From Paracoccaceae bacterium (GTDB lineage: Bacteria; Pseudomonadota; Alphaproteobacteria; Rhodobacterales; Rhodobacteraceae), in assembly GCA_002402045.2 (NCBI GenBank), contig NVUX02000069.1:1-47254 (forward strand): a DNA stretch of 47,254 nt, given 5' to 3'. A program made the position numbers and the translations under genes. This document shows, piece by piece, positions 10,534 through 22,127 of this stretch. Below the pieces are notes generated by a model. The model was not told the origin of the DNA, did no database searches, and saw only the letters and a list, made by a program, of their open reading frames with translations. Position 1 is the first letter of the stretch. Each line of letters opens with the position of its first letter.

Positions 10534-11031
10534 TTAGGGCAGAAAGGCCTTTAAACTCCGTAAAAAGGCGCGGACAGCTTTAGGCAAATTTGAGCGTTCA
10601 AAATGGGCGAGCGCATCGGGTGTCCAGCCTTCGGGGCAAAGCTCGGCCATCAGGGTTTCTAGCTCCACGCGCTTTGCCTCCGGCAAGGGTAGCGCCTTGG
10701 CCGTGGTCAGTAGCGAAACCAGCCCATGCACCTGTCGCATCTGGGAAAAGGCCTCCAGCATCGGGCCAAGCAACACAGGGGTATCCTGCCAGCTTTGGCC
10801 CGCAAACACCTCTTGCACCACGCGCTGGCCCGCGCCATCGCATTGGTATTGAACGCACCCCCTATGGCCTTGGTTTTCCAGATCAGCGTGTATGCCGCAT
10901 AGCGGGCCTTTAAGGTGCTGGCAGGGCACGCCAGCGGGCTTATCAAACGCAAACATCTCGCCTTTATCAAAGGCGAGCGCCACGCAGCACAGCGCGGCAC
11001 AATTTTTGCAATCTGATGTTAGGTTTATCAT
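10534..11031 (-). CDS. small cysteine-rich protein, YkgJ-like (putative metal-binding)
   Basis: The 165 residues carry eight cysteines in the N-terminal 64: Cys8, 11, 15, 16, 37, 45, 59 and 64 (pattern CxxCxxxCC...C...C...C...C). This arrangement resembles YkgJ-type zinc/iron-chelate proteins and the N-terminal region of some pentapeptide-repeat proteins in Rhodobacteraceae. The rest is helical with no catalytic motif seen. No signal peptide or membrane segment is apparent. It starts only 11 bases after the rpoC terminator, so expression may rely on read-through or a promoter inside rpoC. Function unknown. Confidence 0.65.
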   Translation of the reverse strand: MINLTSDCKNCAALCCVALAFDKGEMFAFDKPAGVPCQHLKGPLCGIHADLENQGHRGCVQYQCDGAGQRVVQEVFAGQSWQDTPVLLGPMLEAFSQMRQVHGLVSLLTTAKALPLPEAKRVELETLMAELCPEGWTPDALAHFERSNLPKAVRAFLRSLKAFLP

Positions 11032-11042
11032 GTTTTCCCCAC

Positions 11043-11071
11043 AAAAAAGCCCGCCATATAGGCGGGCTTTT
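11043..11071 (-). terminator. Rho-independent terminator after rpoC
   Basis: Stem GCCCGCC / GGCGGGC (11061-11067 and 11049-11055, extended by A-T pairs) with a five-base loop, followed on the minus strand by TTTTTT. It lies about 18 bases beyond the rpoC stop and ends the secE-rpoC transcription unit. Confidence 0.9.
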
Positions 11072-11088
11072 CTAAGTTTAGTGTCCGA

Positions 11089-14000
11089 TTATTCCTCGGT
11101 GGCCGCAGGCTGCTCTTCAGCCGGAGTCTCAACTACCGGCTTTGCAAGCTCAGCCACAATCGCCGCTTCAGCTTGCCGCTGCTCGATGATCAACTGGTCA
11201 CGCTCTTGCGCCATGCGCTTAAGCTCATGGGTTGCCCCGCCCGTGCCCGCCGGGATCAAACGCCCAACAATCACGTTTTCCTTCAAGCCAACAAGCTTAT
11301 CGCGCTTACCTTGGGTAGACGCCTCGGTCAGCACGCGGGTTGTCTCTTGGAACGATGCCGCAGAGATAAACGAGCGTGTAGACAGCGACGCTTTGGTAAT
11401 ACCAAGCAGAACCGGACCACCTTTGGCAGGCTCGCGCCCACCAGCGACAGCCTTTTCACAGGCCTCAAGGAACTCGGCTTTATCCACTTGCTCGCCTTTG
11501 AGCAAAATGGTGCCACCTGAGTGAGACACTTCCCATTTTTGCAGCATTTGGCGCACGATCACTTCGATATGCTTATCGTTGATCTTCACGCCCTGCAGAC
11601 GGTAAACAGCCTGCACTTCGTTGACCATGTATTCGGCCAAAGCTTCCACACCCATGATTTGCAAAATGTCATGTGGGGCAGGGTTGCCGTCCATGATATA
11701 TTCGCCCTTCTGGATGAAGTCGCCTTCCTGTACCGGAATGTGGCGGCCTTTTGGCACCATGTATTCCACTGTCTCCAAGCTATCGTCTACAGGCTCAATC
11801 GCAATACGGCGCTTGTTTTTGTAGTCTTTACCAAAGCGCACATGGCCGTCGATTTCCGCGATAATCGCGTGATCTTTCGGCCGACGGGCCTCAAACAGCT
11901 CGGCAACACGCGGCAAACCACCGGTGATGTCTTTCACCTTGGTGCCTTCGCGCGGAATACGTGCCAGCACATCGCCAGGAGCGATATCTTGGCCATCTTC
12001 CACACCCAGCACCGCGTCGATTGACATGATGTAAACGGCAGGGTTGCCATTTTCCATACGCATCGGCTCGCCGGTTTCCGGGTCCATCACGATGATAGAC
12101 GGCTTCAGGTCTCCGCCTTTCGCCGTTGCACGCCAATCTGAAACCACTTTTTGGCTCAGGCCCGTCGCATCATCGGTCTCGTCCCGCAGCGAAATACCAA
12201 CCACAAGGTCAACAAACTTAGCAATACCGGGCTTTTCGGTAATGATCGGCATGGTGAACGGGTCCCATTCATAAAGCTTGGTGCCTTGCTTGACCTTGGC
12301 TTTGTCTTTCACCAGCAGCTTAGAACCGAAGCCCAGCTTATAGGTGGAAAGCTCAACGCCGTTTTTGTCAATCAGGGCCAGCTCCATGTGGCGGTCCATA
12401 ACCACGGTCTCGCCGTCTGCATTCTCCAGCATGGAGGTTTTGCGCAGCACGATCTTACCATCGGCAATCGCGTCTTGCGACGTTTGTGAACCACCTTGAG
12501 CAATACCGCCAATGTGGAATGTCCGCATGGTGAGCTGGGTACCCGGCTCGCCAATAGACTGCGCTGCGATAATGCCCACAGCCTCACCCGGGTTCACTTT
12601 TGAACCCCGTGCCAAGTCACGTCCATAACACTGCGCACAAATGCCGTCTTCGGCCTCACAGGTGAGCGGCGAGCGCGCTTGAACCGAAAGCACACCAGCG
12701 GCATCAATCTCGTCCGCCAGCTTCTCGTCCAAGATCATGTTGCGCGTGGCCATCACTTCGTCTGTGCCTGGCTTAAGCACATCTTCAGCCATAACACGGC
12801 CCAAGATACGCTCTGAAAGCGACGAGACAACCGTACCGTCGTTTACCGCAGCGGCAATCCTGATCGAAATCTCGGTGCCACAATCATCTTGGCGCACGAT
12901 ACAATCCTGAGCCACATCCACCAAACGGCGGGTGAGGTAACCGGAGTTCGCTGTTTTAAGCGCCGTATCCGCAAGACCCTTACGCGCACCGTGAGTTGAG
13001 TTAAAGTACTCAAGCACGGTCAGGCCTTCTTTAAAGTTAGACACAATTGGCGTCTCGATGATGTCGCCGTTTGGCTTGGCCATCAAGCCGCGCATCCCGC
13101 CGAGCTGCTTCATTTGCGCAGGGGAACCACGAGCACCCGAGTGGGACATCATGAATACCGAATTCGGCTCTTCCTCGTTGCCCTCTTCGTCAAAGCGCAC
13201 TTTGGAAATCTCGGCCATCATGCCTTCGGCCACATCGTCCGAACACTTGGACCAAACGTCCACAGCTTTGTTATACTTCTCAAGCTTGGTAATAAGCCCG
13301 TCCATATACTGCTGCTCGAATTCCTTAACCTTGGCACGAACACCATCAACGATTTCCCATTTGTTGTCAGGAATGAGCATGTCATCCTTACCAAACGAAA
13401 TACCGGCTTTAAAGGCTTCGGTAAAGCCGAGGGTCATGATCTGGTCACAGAAGATAACCGACTCTTTTTGGCCGCAATGGCGATAAACGATGTCAATCAC
13501 CTCGCCCACTTCTTTCTTACGAATGAGGCGGTTAACGATGCTAAACGGCGCTTTATGGTTTTTAGGCAGAAGCTGCGCGAGGCGTACACGGCCCGGCGTG
13601 GTTTCAAACCGCTCCATGTAAGCATTGCCCTCTTCGTCGATCTGCTCAACCCGCGCCGTAACCTTGGCATGCAGGTGCACAGCACCGGTTTCAAGCGCAT
13701 GGTCAATTTCTTCCATGCTGGCAAAAGCCATACCTTCGCCAACCATACCCTTACGCATAAGCGTAACGTAATAGAGGCCAAGGATCATATCCTGTGACGG
13801 CACAATAATCGGCTGCCCGTTTGAGGGCGAAAGCACGTTATTCGTGGACATCATAAGCACGCGGCACTCTAGCTGGGCCTCAAGGCTCAGCGGCACGTGC
13901 ACGGCCATTTGGTCACCGTCAAAGTCAGCGTTAAAGGCCGAACACACCAGCGGGTGCAGCTGAATGGCTTTACCCTCAATGAGAACTGGCTCAAACGCCT

Positions 14001-15309
14001 GAATGCCGAGGCGGTGAAGCGTTGGCGCGCGGTTAAGCATAACCGGGTGCTCGCGGATAACCTCATCAAGGATATCCCACACCTCGGAACGCTCTTTTTC
14101 AACCAATTTCTTGGCTTGCTTTACAGTGCTTGAAAGGCCTTTGGCCTCCAAACGGCTGTAAATAAACGGCTTAAACAGTTCGAGCGCCATTTTCTTCGGC
14201 AAGCCACACTGGTGCAGCTTCAGCTCGGGGCCGGTCACAATCACGGAACGGCCAGAGAAGTCTACGCGCTTACCCAAAAGGTTTTGGCGGAAACGGCCTT
14301 GCTTACCTTTAAGCATGTCTGAAAGCGATTTCAGAGGGCGCTTATTGCCACCTGTAATCACACGGCCACGGCGGCCGTTGTCAAACAACGCATCCACTGA
14401 TTCTTGCAGCATGCGCTTCTCGTTGCGCACGATGATATCAGGCGCACGCAGCTCAATCAGGCGCTTCAGACGGTTGTTCCGGTTGATCACGCGGCGATAC
14501 AGGTCGTTAAGGTCTGAGGTCGCGAAACGGCCACCATCAAGCGGCACCAGGGGGCGCAGCTCTGGCGGAATTACCGGAATCACTGTCAAAATCATCCACT
14601 CAGGGCGGTTGCCACTTTCACGGAAGTTTTCAACCAGCTTGAGGCGTTTGATGATTTTCTTAGGCTTCAGTTCACCCGTAGCTTCAGCCAAATCAGCACG
14701 CAGCTGCTCGGATTCAGCTTCAAGGTCGATCGCTGCCAGCATTTCACGGATAGCTTCCGCACCAATACCCGCAGTGAAAGCGTCTGCGCCAAATTGATCT
14801 TCGGCGTCAAGGAACTCTTCCTCGGTCAGAAGCTGGCCTTGGGTCAGGTCTGTAAGGCCCGGCTCGATCACCACATATTGCTCAAAATACAAGATACGCT
14901 CTAGGTCACGCAGGGTCATATCCAGCATCAAGCCAATGCGCGACGGCAATGACTTGAGAAACCAGATATGCGCCACAGGTGCGGCCAAGTCGATATGCCC
15001 CATGCGCTCACGGCGCACTTTTTGCAGCGTAACTTCCACACCACATTTCTCGCAGGTAACCCCACGATACTTCATGCGCTTATATTTGCCGCACAGGCAC
15101 TCATAATCTTTGATCGGGCCAAAGATACGGGCACAGAAAAGGCCATCACGCTCGGGCTTAAACGTCCGATAGTTGATGGTTTCAGGCTTTTTGATCTCGC
15201 CAAACGACCAGCTCAAAATCCGCTCTGGTGAGGAGAGCGAGATTCTGATTTCGTCAAAGGTTTTTTGCGTCTGGACCGGGTTAAACGGGTTTGTGATTTC
15301 TTGATTCAT
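11089..15309 (-). CDS. rpoC: DNA-directed RNA polymerase subunit beta'
   Basis: The beta' subunit forms the catalytic half of RNA polymerase. The 1406 residues match the alphaproteobacterial size. The N-terminal zinc ribbon ([19 protein letters not shown]) is at about residues 70-92, the catalytic magnesium loop [13 protein letters not shown] lies near 460, and the second zinc site ([15 protein letters not shown]) is near 890. The C-terminal tail is rich in Glu and Ala. It is co-transcribed with rpoB, 46 bases upstream, and followed by a strong terminator. Confidence 0.98.
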   Translation of the reverse strand: MNQEITNPFNPVQTQKTFDEIRISLSSPERILSWSFGEIKKPETINYRTFKPERDGLFCARIFGPIKDYECLCGKYKRMKYRGVTCEKCGVEVTLQKVRRERMGHIDLAAPVAHIWFLKSLPSRIGLMLDMTLRDLERILYFEQYVVIEPGLTDLTQGQLLTEEEFLDAEDQFGADAFTAGIGAEAIREMLAAIDLEAESEQLRADLAEATGELKPKKIIKRLKLVENFRESGNRPEWMILTVIPVIPPELRPLVPLDGGRFATSDLNDLYRRVINRNNRLKRLIELRAPDIIVRNEKRMLQESVDALFDNGRRGRVITGGNKRPLKSLSDMLKGKQGRFRQNLLGKRVDFSGRSVIVTGPELKLHQCGLPKKMALELFKPFIYSRLEAKGLSSTVKQAKKLVEKERSEVWDILDEVIREHPVMLNRAPTLHRLGIQAFEPVLIEGKAIQLHPLVCSAFNADFDGDQMAVHVPLSLEAQLECRVLMMSTNNVLSPSNGQPIIVPSQDMILGLYYVTLMRKGMVGEGMAFASMEEIDHALETGAVHLHAKVTARVEQIDEEGNAYMERFETTPGRVRLAQLLPKNHKAPFSIVNRLIRKKEVGEVIDIVYRHCGQKESVIFCDQIMTLGFTEAFKAGISFGKDDMLIPDNKWEIVDGVRAKVKEFEQQYMDGLITKLEKYNKAVDVWSKCSDDVAEGMMAEISKVRFDEEGNEEEPNSVFMMSHSGARGSPAQMKQLGGMRGLMAKPNGDIIETPIVSNFKEGLTVLEYFNSTHGARKGLADTALKTANSGYLTRRLVDVAQDCIVRQDDCGTEISIRIAAAVNDGTVVSSLSERILGRVMAEDVLKPGTDEVMATRNMILDEKLADEIDAAGVLSVQARSPLTCEAEDGICAQCYGRDLARGSKVNPGEAVGIIAAQSIGEPGTQLTMRTFHIGGIAQGGSQTSQDAIADGKIVLRKTSMLENADGETVVMDRHMELALIDKNGVELSTYKLGFGSKLLVKDKAKVKQGTKLYEWDPFTMPIITEKPGIAKFVDLVVGISLRDETDDATGLSQKVVSDWRATAKGGDLKPSIIVMDPETGEPMRMENGNPAVYIMSIDAVLGVEDGQDIAPGDVLARIPREGTKVKDITGGLPRVAELFEARRPKDHAIIAEIDGHVRFGKDYKNKRRIAIEPVDDSLETVEYMVPKGRHIPVQEGDFIQKGEYIMDGNPAPHDILQIMGVEALAEYMVNEVQAVYRLQGVKINDKHIEVIVRQMLQKWEVSHSGGTILLKGEQVDKAEFLEACEKAVAGGREPAKGGPVLLGITKASLSTRSFISAASFQETTRVLTEASTQGKRDKLVGLKENVIVGRLIPAGTGGATHELKRMAQERDQLIIEQRQAEAAIVAELAKPVVETPAEEQPAATEE

Positions 15310-15355
15310 TTTGTAATCCTCAATCTCTTTTCAGTAGGGAGTGGGCGCGAACGCC

Positions 15356-18300
15356 CTACTCCGCCTCCGAGTCCCGAAGTTCCATATTCAGCCCGAGGCC
15401 GCGAACTTCTTTGACAAGCACATTAAACGATTCTGGCACACCAGCTTCGAAATGGTCCTCGCCCTTGACGATGCTTTCATAAACCTTGGTCCGGCCTGCC
15501 ACGTCATCCGATTTAACGGTGAGCATTTCCTGCAAAGTGTAAGCCGCGCCATAAGCTTCAAGCGCCCAAACTTCCATCTCTCCGAAGCGCTGACCACCAA
15601 ACTGGGCTTTACCACCCAATGGTTGCTGGGTCACAAGGCTGTAAGGCCCGGTAGAACGCGCGTGGATTTTCTCGTCCACGAGGTGGTGGAGCTTGAGGAT
15701 GTACTTCATGCCAACCGTAACCGGCCGAGCAAATTGCTCACCAGTACGACCATCAAACACGATGGATTGTCCCGAAGTATCCAAGCCGGCCCGCGTGAGC
15801 GCGTCGTTCACGTCTGCCTCTTTGGCACCGTCAAAAACAGGCGTTGCGATCGGCACACCGCGGGTCACATTGCCCGCCGCTTCAAGGATATTCGCTTCGT
15901 CCATGTCAGCCGTAGCTTCTGCATATGTATCTTCGCCATAAGCGTTTTTCATAGCGTCAACCACAGGTGTCATATCACCCGAGCGTTTGTATTCAGCCAA
16001 GGCGCTTTCAATGGCTTTACCAAGGTTATGCGCCGCCCAACCCATGTGGGTTTCAAGGATTTGCCCAACGTTCATGCGTGAAGGCACACCCAACGGGTTC
16101 AGCACCACATCAACCGGCGTACCGTCTGCAAGGAACGGCATGTCTTCTTGTGGAACAACTTTGGAGATAACCCCTTTGTTGCCGTGACGACCCGCCATTT
16201 TGTCGCCGGGTTGCAGCTTACGCTTAACCGCCACAAACACCTTAACGATCTTCATCGCGCCCGGAGGCAGGTCATCGCCACGGCGGATTTTCTCCACCTT
16301 GTCTTCGAAACGAGCCGTCATGGTGCGTTTGTTGGCATCAAACTGCGTGTTCAGGGCTTCTACCTGCGCCGCATCGTCGTCTTCCGACAACGCCAACTGC
16401 CACCACTGGCCTTTGCTCAAGCTTTCCAGAAGCTCTTCGGTAATTTCCGAGCCAGCCTTCACACCCTTAGGGCCTTTTACAGCCTTTTTGCCCAAGATCA
16501 TGCCCTTGAGGCGGCCATACGTATTGCGCTCCAAAATGGTGATCTCGTCGTCGCGGTCACGCGACAGGCGCTCAACTTCTTCACGCTCGATCTGAATCGC
16601 GCGCTCATCTTTATCAATGCCGTGGCGGTTGAAAACGCGAACGTCTACAACGGTACCAAAGTCGCCAGGCTTCAGGCGGAGCGACGTATCACGCACATCG
16701 CTTGCCTTCTCGCCAAAGATCGCCCGCAGGAGTTTCTCCTCCGGTGTCATCGCGCTTTCGCCTTTTGGCGTGATCTTACCAACCAGAATATCAGCAGGCC
16801 CAACTTCGGCGCCAATATAAACGATGCCCGCTTCGTCGAGGTTGCGCAAAGCTTCCTCGCCTACATTCGGAATATCGCGGGTAATTTCTTCTGGGCCGAG
16901 CTTGGTATCACGCGCCGCAACTTCAAATTCCTCAATGTGGATCGAAGTAAACACGTCGTCTTTCACGATGCGCTCAGAGATCAGGATCGAGTCCTCATAG
17001 TTGTAGCCCTGCCATGGCATAAATGCCACGAGCACGTTTTTACCCAAGGCCAATTCGCCGAGATCCGTAGATGGACCGTCTGCAATCACCTCTTCTTTGT
17101 GCACCTTGTCACCCACTTTTACCAACGGACGCTGGTTAATACAGGTATTTTGGTTAGAGCGCTGGAACTTACGCAAGCGGTAGATATCTACGCCTGCGTC
17201 GCCAACCTCAAGGTCTTCGGTTGCACGCACAACAATGCGCATCGCGTCCACTTGGTCCACAATACCACCACGCTTGGCCACAATCGCAGCGCCGGAATCC
17301 CGTGCTACAAGCTCCTCAATGCCGGTGCCCACATAAGGCGCTTCGGCCTTAACAAGTGGCACGGCTTGGCGTTGCATGTTTGAGCCCATCAGCGCGCGGT
17401 TGGCGTCATCGTTCTCAAGGAACGGAATCAGCGAGGCCGCTACAGAAACCAGCTGGCGCGGTGAAACGTCCATCAGGTCAATGTTTTCTGGTGGGTTAAG
17501 CATGTGCTCGCCCGCTTGACGGGTCGAAATCAGGTCATCCGTAAGGCGGCCGTTTTCGTCCATAGTCGCGTTGGCCTGCGCCACAGTGTAGCGCATTTCC
17601 TCAGTGGCCGACATGTAGCGCACTTCGTCGGTCACAACACCGTCTTTTACAGTGCGATACGGCGTTTCGATAAAGCCATATTTGTTCACCTTCGCGAATG
17701 ACGCCAAGGAGTTGATCAGACCAATATTTGGCCCCTCCGGCGTTTCAATCGGGCAAAGACGACCATAGTGGGTTGGGTGCACGTCGCGCACCTCAAAGCC
17801 GGCCCGCTCACGCGTTAGGCCACCCGGCCCAAGTGCTGAAAGGCGGCGCTTGTGCGTAACCTCTGAAAGCGGGTTGTTTTGGTCCATGAACTGCGACAGC
17901 TGCGAAGAGCCGAAGAACTCACGCACAGCGGCAGCCGCTGGCTTGGCGTTGATCAGGTCTTGCGGCATCACGTTGTCAATTTCAACGCTGGACATGCGCT
18001 CACGAATGGCGCGCTCCATGCGAAGAAGGCCCACGCGATACTGGTTTTCCATCAGCTCGCCAACAGAGCGCACACGACGGTTACCAAGGTGGTCGATATC
18101 ATCAACCGAGCCTTTGCCATCACGCAGATCAACAAGGCCTTTAACCACGGCAATGATGTCTTCCTTGCGCAGCGTGCGCTGGGTATCGGGCACATCAAGC
18201 TGTAGGCGCATGTTCATTTTCACACGACCAACGGTCGACAGATCAAAACGATCTGATTCAAAGAACATCGCGTCAAACATAGTGGACGCCGCATCAACGG

Positions 18301-19492
18301 TGGGCGGCTCGCCCGGGCGCATTACGCGGTAAATGTCCATCAGCGCGGTGTTGCGATTCAGGTTTTTATCCAGCGCCATTGTGTTGCGCATGTAAGGGCC
18401 AACATTGATGTTATCAATGTCGAGTGTCGGGATTTTGGTAACGCCGTTATCAAGCAGGGTCAGCAGGGTGCCGCCAATGACGTTGCCCTCTTTGTCCAGC
18501 TCTTCGGTGATCTCGCCACCAGCTTCAATCCAGATCTCACCCGTTTCTTCGTTGATGATGTCTTTTGCCGAAAAACGCCCGAGGATCGTTGCCATTGGCA
18601 TCAAAACTTCGGTGACTTCGCCAGCTTCAATCAGCTTTTTCACGGAGCGCGGCGTAACTTTTTTGCCCGCTTCCGCAATCACTTCACCGGTTTTGGCATC
18701 AATGATATCAAAATCAGGCTTGGTGCCTTTAATCCGCTCAGGAAAGAACTTGGTTGCCCAGCCCTTCTTCTTTTTGTTCAGCTTATAATCAACCGTATCA
18801 TAATAGGCATCCATGATGCCCTCTTGGTCCAGCCCCAGCGCATAAAGCAGGGTGGTTACCGGCAGCTTCCGGCGGCGGTCAATACGGGTGTAAACATTGT
18901 CTTTTGCGTCAAACTCAAAATCAAGCCATGAGCCGCGATAGGGGATAATACGGCTGGTGAAAAGCAGCTTGCCTGAAGCATGGGTTTTGCCTTTGTCGTG
19001 GTCAAAGAACACGCCGGGGCTACGGTGCATCTGGGAAACGATGACCCGCTCGGTGCCGTTTACGATAAACGTGCCGATATCTGTCATGAGGGGCATATCC
19101 CCCATGAATACTTCTTGCTCTTTGATGTCTTTCACGGTGCGCGCACCCGTGTCTTCGTCCACATCAAACACGATCAAACGGAGCGTAACCTTAAGCGGCG
19201 CGCTATACGTCATATCGCGCTGCTGGCATTCCTCAACATCATATTTCGGCGCTTCCAGCTCGTATTTTACATACTCGATGCTGGCAGTGTCGTTAAAATC
19301 TTTGATCGGGAATACCGAGTTGAACACGGCATTAATGCCTTTGTCGTCCAACGGATTGCCTTTTTCGCCGGATTCCAAAAATAGATCATAGGAGCTTTTC
19401 TGCACCTCGATCATGTTTGGCATTTTTATGACTTCGTCAATATGACCGTAAAATTTACGGATACGTTTACGACCTGAAAATGTCTGAGCCAT
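15356..19492 (-). CDS. rpoB: DNA-directed RNA polymerase subunit beta
   Basis: Beta subunit of RNA polymerase, 1378 residues, full length. The rifampicin region ([19 protein letters not shown] followed by [11 protein letters not shown]) is wild type at the usual resistance positions, so the enzyme should be rifampicin-sensitive. The [15 protein letters not shown] motif and the C-terminal [20 protein letters not shown] segment are diagnostic. A good ribosome binding site (AAAGGTGA) lies about eight bases before the ATG. The 227-base gap to rplL holds two hairpins. Confidence 0.98.
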   Translation of the reverse strand: MAQTFSGRKRIRKFYGHIDEVIKMPNMIEVQKSSYDLFLESGEKGNPLDDKGINAVFNSVFPIKDFNDTASIEYVKYELEAPKYDVEECQQRDMTYSAPLKVTLRLIVFDVDEDTGARTVKDIKEQEVFMGDMPLMTDIGTFIVNGTERVIVSQMHRSPGVFFDHDKGKTHASGKLLFTSRIIPYRGSWLDFEFDAKDNVYTRIDRRRKLPVTTLLYALGLDQEGIMDAYYDTVDYKLNKKKKGWATKFFPERIKGTKPDFDIIDAKTGEVIAEAGKKVTPRSVKKLIEAGEVTEVLMPMATILGRFSAKDIINEETGEIWIEAGGEITEELDKEGNVIGGTLLTLLDNGVTKIPTLDIDNINVGPYMRNTMALDKNLNRNTALMDIYRVMRPGEPPTVDAASTMFDAMFFESDRFDLSTVGRVKMNMRLQLDVPDTQRTLRKEDIIAVVKGLVDLRDGKGSVDDIDHLGNRRVRSVGELMENQYRVGLLRMERAIRERMSSVEIDNVMPQDLINAKPAAAAVREFFGSSQLSQFMDQNNPLSEVTHKRRLSALGPGGLTRERAGFEVRDVHPTHYGRLCPIETPEGPNIGLINSLASFAKVNKYGFIETPYRTVKDGVVTDEVRYMSATEEMRYTVAQANATMDENGRLTDDLISTRQAGEHMLNPPENIDLMDVSPRQLVSVAASLIPFLENDDANRALMGSNMQRQAVPLVKAEAPYVGTGIEELVARDSGAAIVAKRGGIVDQVDAMRIVVRATEDLEVGDAGVDIYRLRKFQRSNQNTCINQRPLVKVGDKVHKEEVIADGPSTDLGELALGKNVLVAFMPWQGYNYEDSILISERIVKDDVFTSIHIEEFEVAARDTKLGPEEITRDIPNVGEEALRNLDEAGIVYIGAEVGPADILVGKITPKGESAMTPEEKLLRAIFGEKASDVRDTSLRLKPGDFGTVVDVRVFNRHGIDKDERAIQIEREEVERLSRDRDDEITILERNTYGRLKGMILGKKAVKGPKGVKAGSEITEELLESLSKGQWWQLALSEDDDAAQVEALNTQFDANKRTMTARFEDKVEKIRRGDDLPPGAMKIVKVFVAVKRKLQPGDKMAGRHGNKGVISKVVPQEDMPFLADGTPVDVVLNPLGVPSRMNVGQILETHMGWAAHNLGKAIESALAEYKRSGDMTPVVDAMKNAYGEDTYAEATADMDEANILEAAGNVTRGVPIATPVFDGAKEADVNDALTRAGLDTSGQSIVFDGRTGEQFARPVTVGMKYILKLHHLVDEKIHARSTGPYSLVTQQPLGGKAQFGGQRFGEMEVWALEAYGAAYTLQEMLTVKSDDVAGRTKVYESIVKGEDHFEAGVPESFNVLVKEVRGLGLNMELRDSEAE

Positions 19493-19610
19493 GCTCTAAA
19501 TCACCTTTTTCAACGCTCGGCACACGATTGGGAACGCACACCTAAAGCCCTGCGGTTGGACCGACCCATTCTTGCGAAATTCCCACGTCTCGCTTCCGGT
19601 CGGCTTGCAC

Positions 19611-19645
19611 CTTTCAAGGGGTCCGGGCCTCAGGCCCCTTGAAAG
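19611..19645 (-). other. long perfect inverted repeat between rplL and rpoB
   Basis: Eleven bases (CTTTCAAGGGG at 19611-19621) are perfectly repeated inverted at 19635-19645, with a 13-base loop. No T-run follows on the minus strand, so it is not a classical terminator. In E. coli the rplL-rpoB gap contains an attenuator and an RNase III processing stem, and this element is in the same place. An equivalent processing role is inference. Confidence 0.55.
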
Positions 19646-19650
19646 ACGCA

Positions 19651-19684
19651 AAATGCTGGACCCACCAATAACAGCGGATCCAGC
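19651..19684 (-). terminator. attenuator-like hairpin after rplL
   Basis: On the minus strand GCTGGATCC (19676-19684) pairs with GGGTCCAGC (19655-19663), nine pairs with one G-U, followed by ATTTTGCG. The short T-run suggests partial termination. That would let rplJL transcripts exceed rpoBC transcripts, as the known stoichiometry of L7/L12 over RNA polymerase requires. The degree of termination cannot be read from sequence. Confidence 0.5.
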
Positions 19685-19719
19685 TTTTTTTGCTTGGCTG
19701 CGACTAAAGCCGCACCAAA

Positions 19720-20088
19720 TTACTTCATCTCAACAGTTGCACCAGCAGCTTCGAGCTTAGCTTTGATTTCTTCAGCTTCAGCTTTAGAAACAGCTTCTTT
19801 AACTTTGCCGCCAGCGTCTACTACAGCTTTAGCTTCTTTGAGGCCCAGGCCAGTGATGGCGCGAACTTCTTTGATCACGGCGATTTTCTTGTCACCTGGG
19901 GCAACCAGGATAACGTCAAATTCGTCCTTTTCTTCAGCAGCGTCGCCGCCTTCAGCAGGTGCCATCATTACGGCGCCACCAGCTGCTGGCTCAATGCCGT
20001 GCTCGTCTTTGAGGATATTTTTAAGTTCTACAGCTTCGAGAAGTGTCAGTGCAACAATCTCATCAGCAAGTTTTTTCAGATCAGCCAT
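19720..20088 (-). CDS. rplL: 50S ribosomal protein L7/L12 (bL12)
   Basis: L7/L12 forms the flexible stalk that recruits translational GTPases. The 122 residues are normal. It has an N-terminal dimerisation helix (about 1-33), an Ala/Gly-rich hinge (about 34-52, [14 protein letters not shown]) and the conserved C-terminal domain with [20 protein letters not shown]. It is 80 bases downstream of rplJ. Confidence 0.98.
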   Translation of the reverse strand: MADLKKLADEIVALTLLEAVELKNILKDEHGIEPAAGGAVMMAPAEGGDAAEEKDEFDVILVAPGDKKIAVIKEVRAITGLGLKEAKAVVDAGGKVKEAVSKAEAEEIKAKLEAAGATVEMK

Positions 20089-20168
20089 TTTTTATGCTTT
20101 CCGTTTAGTTTCAATTTTAATCCGGTATGAAAGATTTCACATTAATCCGGTCATTTAAGTCGTAGAGA

Positions 20169-20684
20169 TTACGCCGTTGCCGCTTCTTCGATGGTAGAAA
20201 GTATACCAGCGATATCAGAGGCAGGTGCGCCAATCGCGCCAGCAATGTCAGAAGCAGGAGCACCCAGACAAGCAGCAATAGAGGCAAGAACCTCTTCACG
20301 GCTTGGCATAGCGGCCACAGCTTTAACACCGGCTGCGTCAAGTATTGTGTCACCCATGGAACCGCCAAGAATAACGAGCTTGTCGTTTTCTTTAGCAAAG
20401 GCTTGCGTGGCTTTCGCCGCCGCTACCGGATCCTCGGAATATGCGAACACAACCATACCTGACAAAAGATCACCAATGCTTTCACATTGAGTATCTTTCA
20501 GGGCGATTTTGGCGAGCCTGTTTTTGGCGACACGAACAACACCACCAGCTTCGGTCATCCGAAGGCGGTAGTCTGTCATCTCTGCAACTGTTAGACCGGT
20601 GTAACGTGAAACCACGACCACACCAGAGTCCGTGAAGATTTGACCGAGTTCACCGATCACTGCTTCTTTTTGGGCTCTATCCAC
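20169..20684 (-). CDS. rplJ: 50S ribosomal protein L10 (uL10)
   Basis: L10 anchors the L7/L12 dimers to the stalk base, and in well-studied bacteria binds its own leader RNA. The 171 residues start with GTG (20684) behind a TGGAG ribosome binding site. The start [13 protein letters not shown] and the [11 protein letters not shown] segment are typical. Near the end the segment GAPASDIAG occurs twice back to back, a stronger internal repeat than usual, in the C-terminal part that leads to the L7/L12-binding helix. A 221-base leader precedes it. Confidence 0.96.
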   Translation of the reverse strand: MDRAQKEAVIGELGQIFTDSGVVVVSRYTGLTVAEMTDYRLRMTEAGGVVRVAKNRLAKIALKDTQCESIGDLLSGMVVFAYSEDPVAAAKATQAFAKENDKLVILGGSMGDTILDAAGVKAVAAMPSREEVLASIAACLGAPASDIAGAIGAPASDIAGILSTIEEAATA

Positions 20685-20905
20685 AGATTTGCTCCATTAT
20701 ATGGAAGGGTTACCCCCTCCGGCTCAATTTCACTAACACGTTTGCGCTAGCGTCTTGGTCCTTACGGAACCAGCCAAAACCTCCGGGCCGAAGCCTTTTG
20801 ATTTCTTTTGCTTCCATCTCAAGCAGGCAATTAAGCCTTGCGGCACCCGCTATCTCGGACGAAAGGCGGGCATTGCTGCCCACCCAAACCCCTTACGGGG
20901 ATCTC
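20685..20905 (-). promoter_or_regulatory. rplA-rplJ intergenic region, candidate L10 leader
   Basis: The 221 bases between rplA and rplJ contain a short stem just after rplA (CCCCGTAAGGGG followed by TTTGGG), a stem GGGC-N6-GCCC and several G/C-rich segments before the rplJ start. No open frame is supported. Position fits the L10(L12)4-binding leader known to control rplJL in many bacteria. I cannot verify the kink-turn by eye, so this is an inference from location. Confidence 0.4.
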
Positions 20906-21604
20906 TTACTCGGCGATTGCCGATGCAATATCAAGTGTCACGCCCGGGCCCATAGTGGAGCTCAGTGCGATCTTTTTGATATATGTACCTTTAGCACCGC
21001 TTGGGCGGGCTTTATTAACGGCGTTGATGATGGTTTTAACGTTCTCAACCAGCTTCGCTTCGTCGAAAGAAACCTTGCCAATGCCCGCATGCACAACACC
21101 AGCTTTTTCAGCCTTAAATTGCACTTCGCCACCTTTAGCAGCTTCAACAGCAGCCTTGATGTCCATAGTCACTGTGCCAACCCGAGGGTTTGGCATCAGG
21201 TTACGTGGGCCAAGGATTTTGCCCAAACGACCAACGATTGGCATCATGTCTGGCGTTGCAATACAACGGTCAAAATCAAGGTTGCCTTGCTGGATGCTTT
21301 CCATCAGGTCTTCCGCACCAACAATATCCGCACCAGCGGCTTTCGCCTCATCAGCTTTTGCATCGCGCGCAAATACAGCCACACGTACGTTTTTGCCAGT
21401 GCCGTTTGGCAAAGCCACAACGCCGCGAACCATTTGGTCAGCGTGGCGAGGGTCAACACCCAGCGCAAACACGATGTCTAGCGTTTCGTCAAACTTGGCT
21501 TTGGCGTTGTTTTTTACCAGCGCCACAGCTTCTTCAACAGAAACCTCTAGCTTGCCTTCAAAAGCGGCTTTCGCAGCCGCAAAGCGTTTTCCTACATTTG
21601 CCAT
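20906..21604 (-). CDS. rplA: 50S ribosomal protein L1 (uL1)
   Basis: L1 forms the mobile stalk that releases E-site tRNA. The 232 residues are full length. Signatures are the start [17 protein letters not shown], the [19 protein letters not shown] segment and the C-terminal [20 protein letters not shown]. The ATG is three bases from the rplK stop, so the two are coupled. Confidence 0.98.
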   Translation of the reverse strand: MANVGKRFAAAKAAFEGKLEVSVEEAVALVKNNAKAKFDETLDIVFALGVDPRHADQMVRGVVALPNGTGKNVRVAVFARDAKADEAKAAGADIVGAEDLMESIQQGNLDFDRCIATPDMMPIVGRLGKILGPRNLMPNPRVGTVTMDIKAAVEAAKGGEVQFKAEKAGVVHAGIGKVSFDEAKLVENVKTIINAVNKARPSGAKGTYIKKIALSSTMGPGVTLDIASAIAE

Positions 21605-21607
21605 GAT

Positions 21608-22036
21608 CTAGCCCTTAACCTCGATACCCATCGAACGGGCCGAGCCCATGATGATTTTCACAGCGCCTTCGATGTCAACCGCATTCAGGTCTTTCATCTT
21701 GGCTTCGGCGATCTCTTTAACCTGCTTCACGGTCACAGAACCAACGATTTCACGTGAAGGCGTAGCGGCACCAGATTTCACATTGGCAGCTTTCTTCAGC
21801 ATATAAGAAGCCGGTGGCGTCTTAATTTCCATGGTGAAGGATTTATCAACGTAATATGTGATAATCGTCGGGCAAGGCGCGCCAGATTCCATATCTTGGG
21901 TTTTGGCGTTAAACGCTTTGCAAAACTCCATGATGTTCAATCCGCGTTGACCCAGTGCTGGGCCTACGGGTGGAGATGGGTTTGCCTTACCGGCAGGCAC
22001 TTGCAACTTCATAGTGCCAGCAATCTTCTTGGCCAT
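21608..22036 (-). CDS. rplK: 50S ribosomal protein L11 (uL11)
   Basis: L11 binds the GTPase-associated region of 23S rRNA, the thiostrepton site. The 142 residues are normal. The proline-rich start [20 protein letters not shown] and the C-terminal [23 protein letters not shown] are diagnostic. A ribosome binding site with AAAGGAGG lies before the ATG. It follows nusG by 91 bases. Confidence 0.98.
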   Translation of the reverse strand: MAKKIAGTMKLQVPAGKANPSPPVGPALGQRGLNIMEFCKAFNAKTQDMESGAPCPTIITYYVDKSFTMEIKTPPASYMLKKAANVKSGAATPSREIVGSVTVKQVKEIAEAKMKDLNAVDIEGAVKIIMGSARSMGIEVKG

Positions 22037-22127
22037 GTTGGCCTCCTTTGTTCATCATCGCCGCCGAGTGCGGCATGGTATAGTGGTGCGGTTATAGCCG
22101 TAGCCCAACCTCCCACCGGGGTTAACA

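Noticed and set aside
16148-17383. 411-codon open frame on the plus strand opposite rpoB
   Set aside because: It lies wholly inside rpoB, shows no family features, and neighbouring antisense frames in rpoB and rpoC look the same. Judged to be a shadow.
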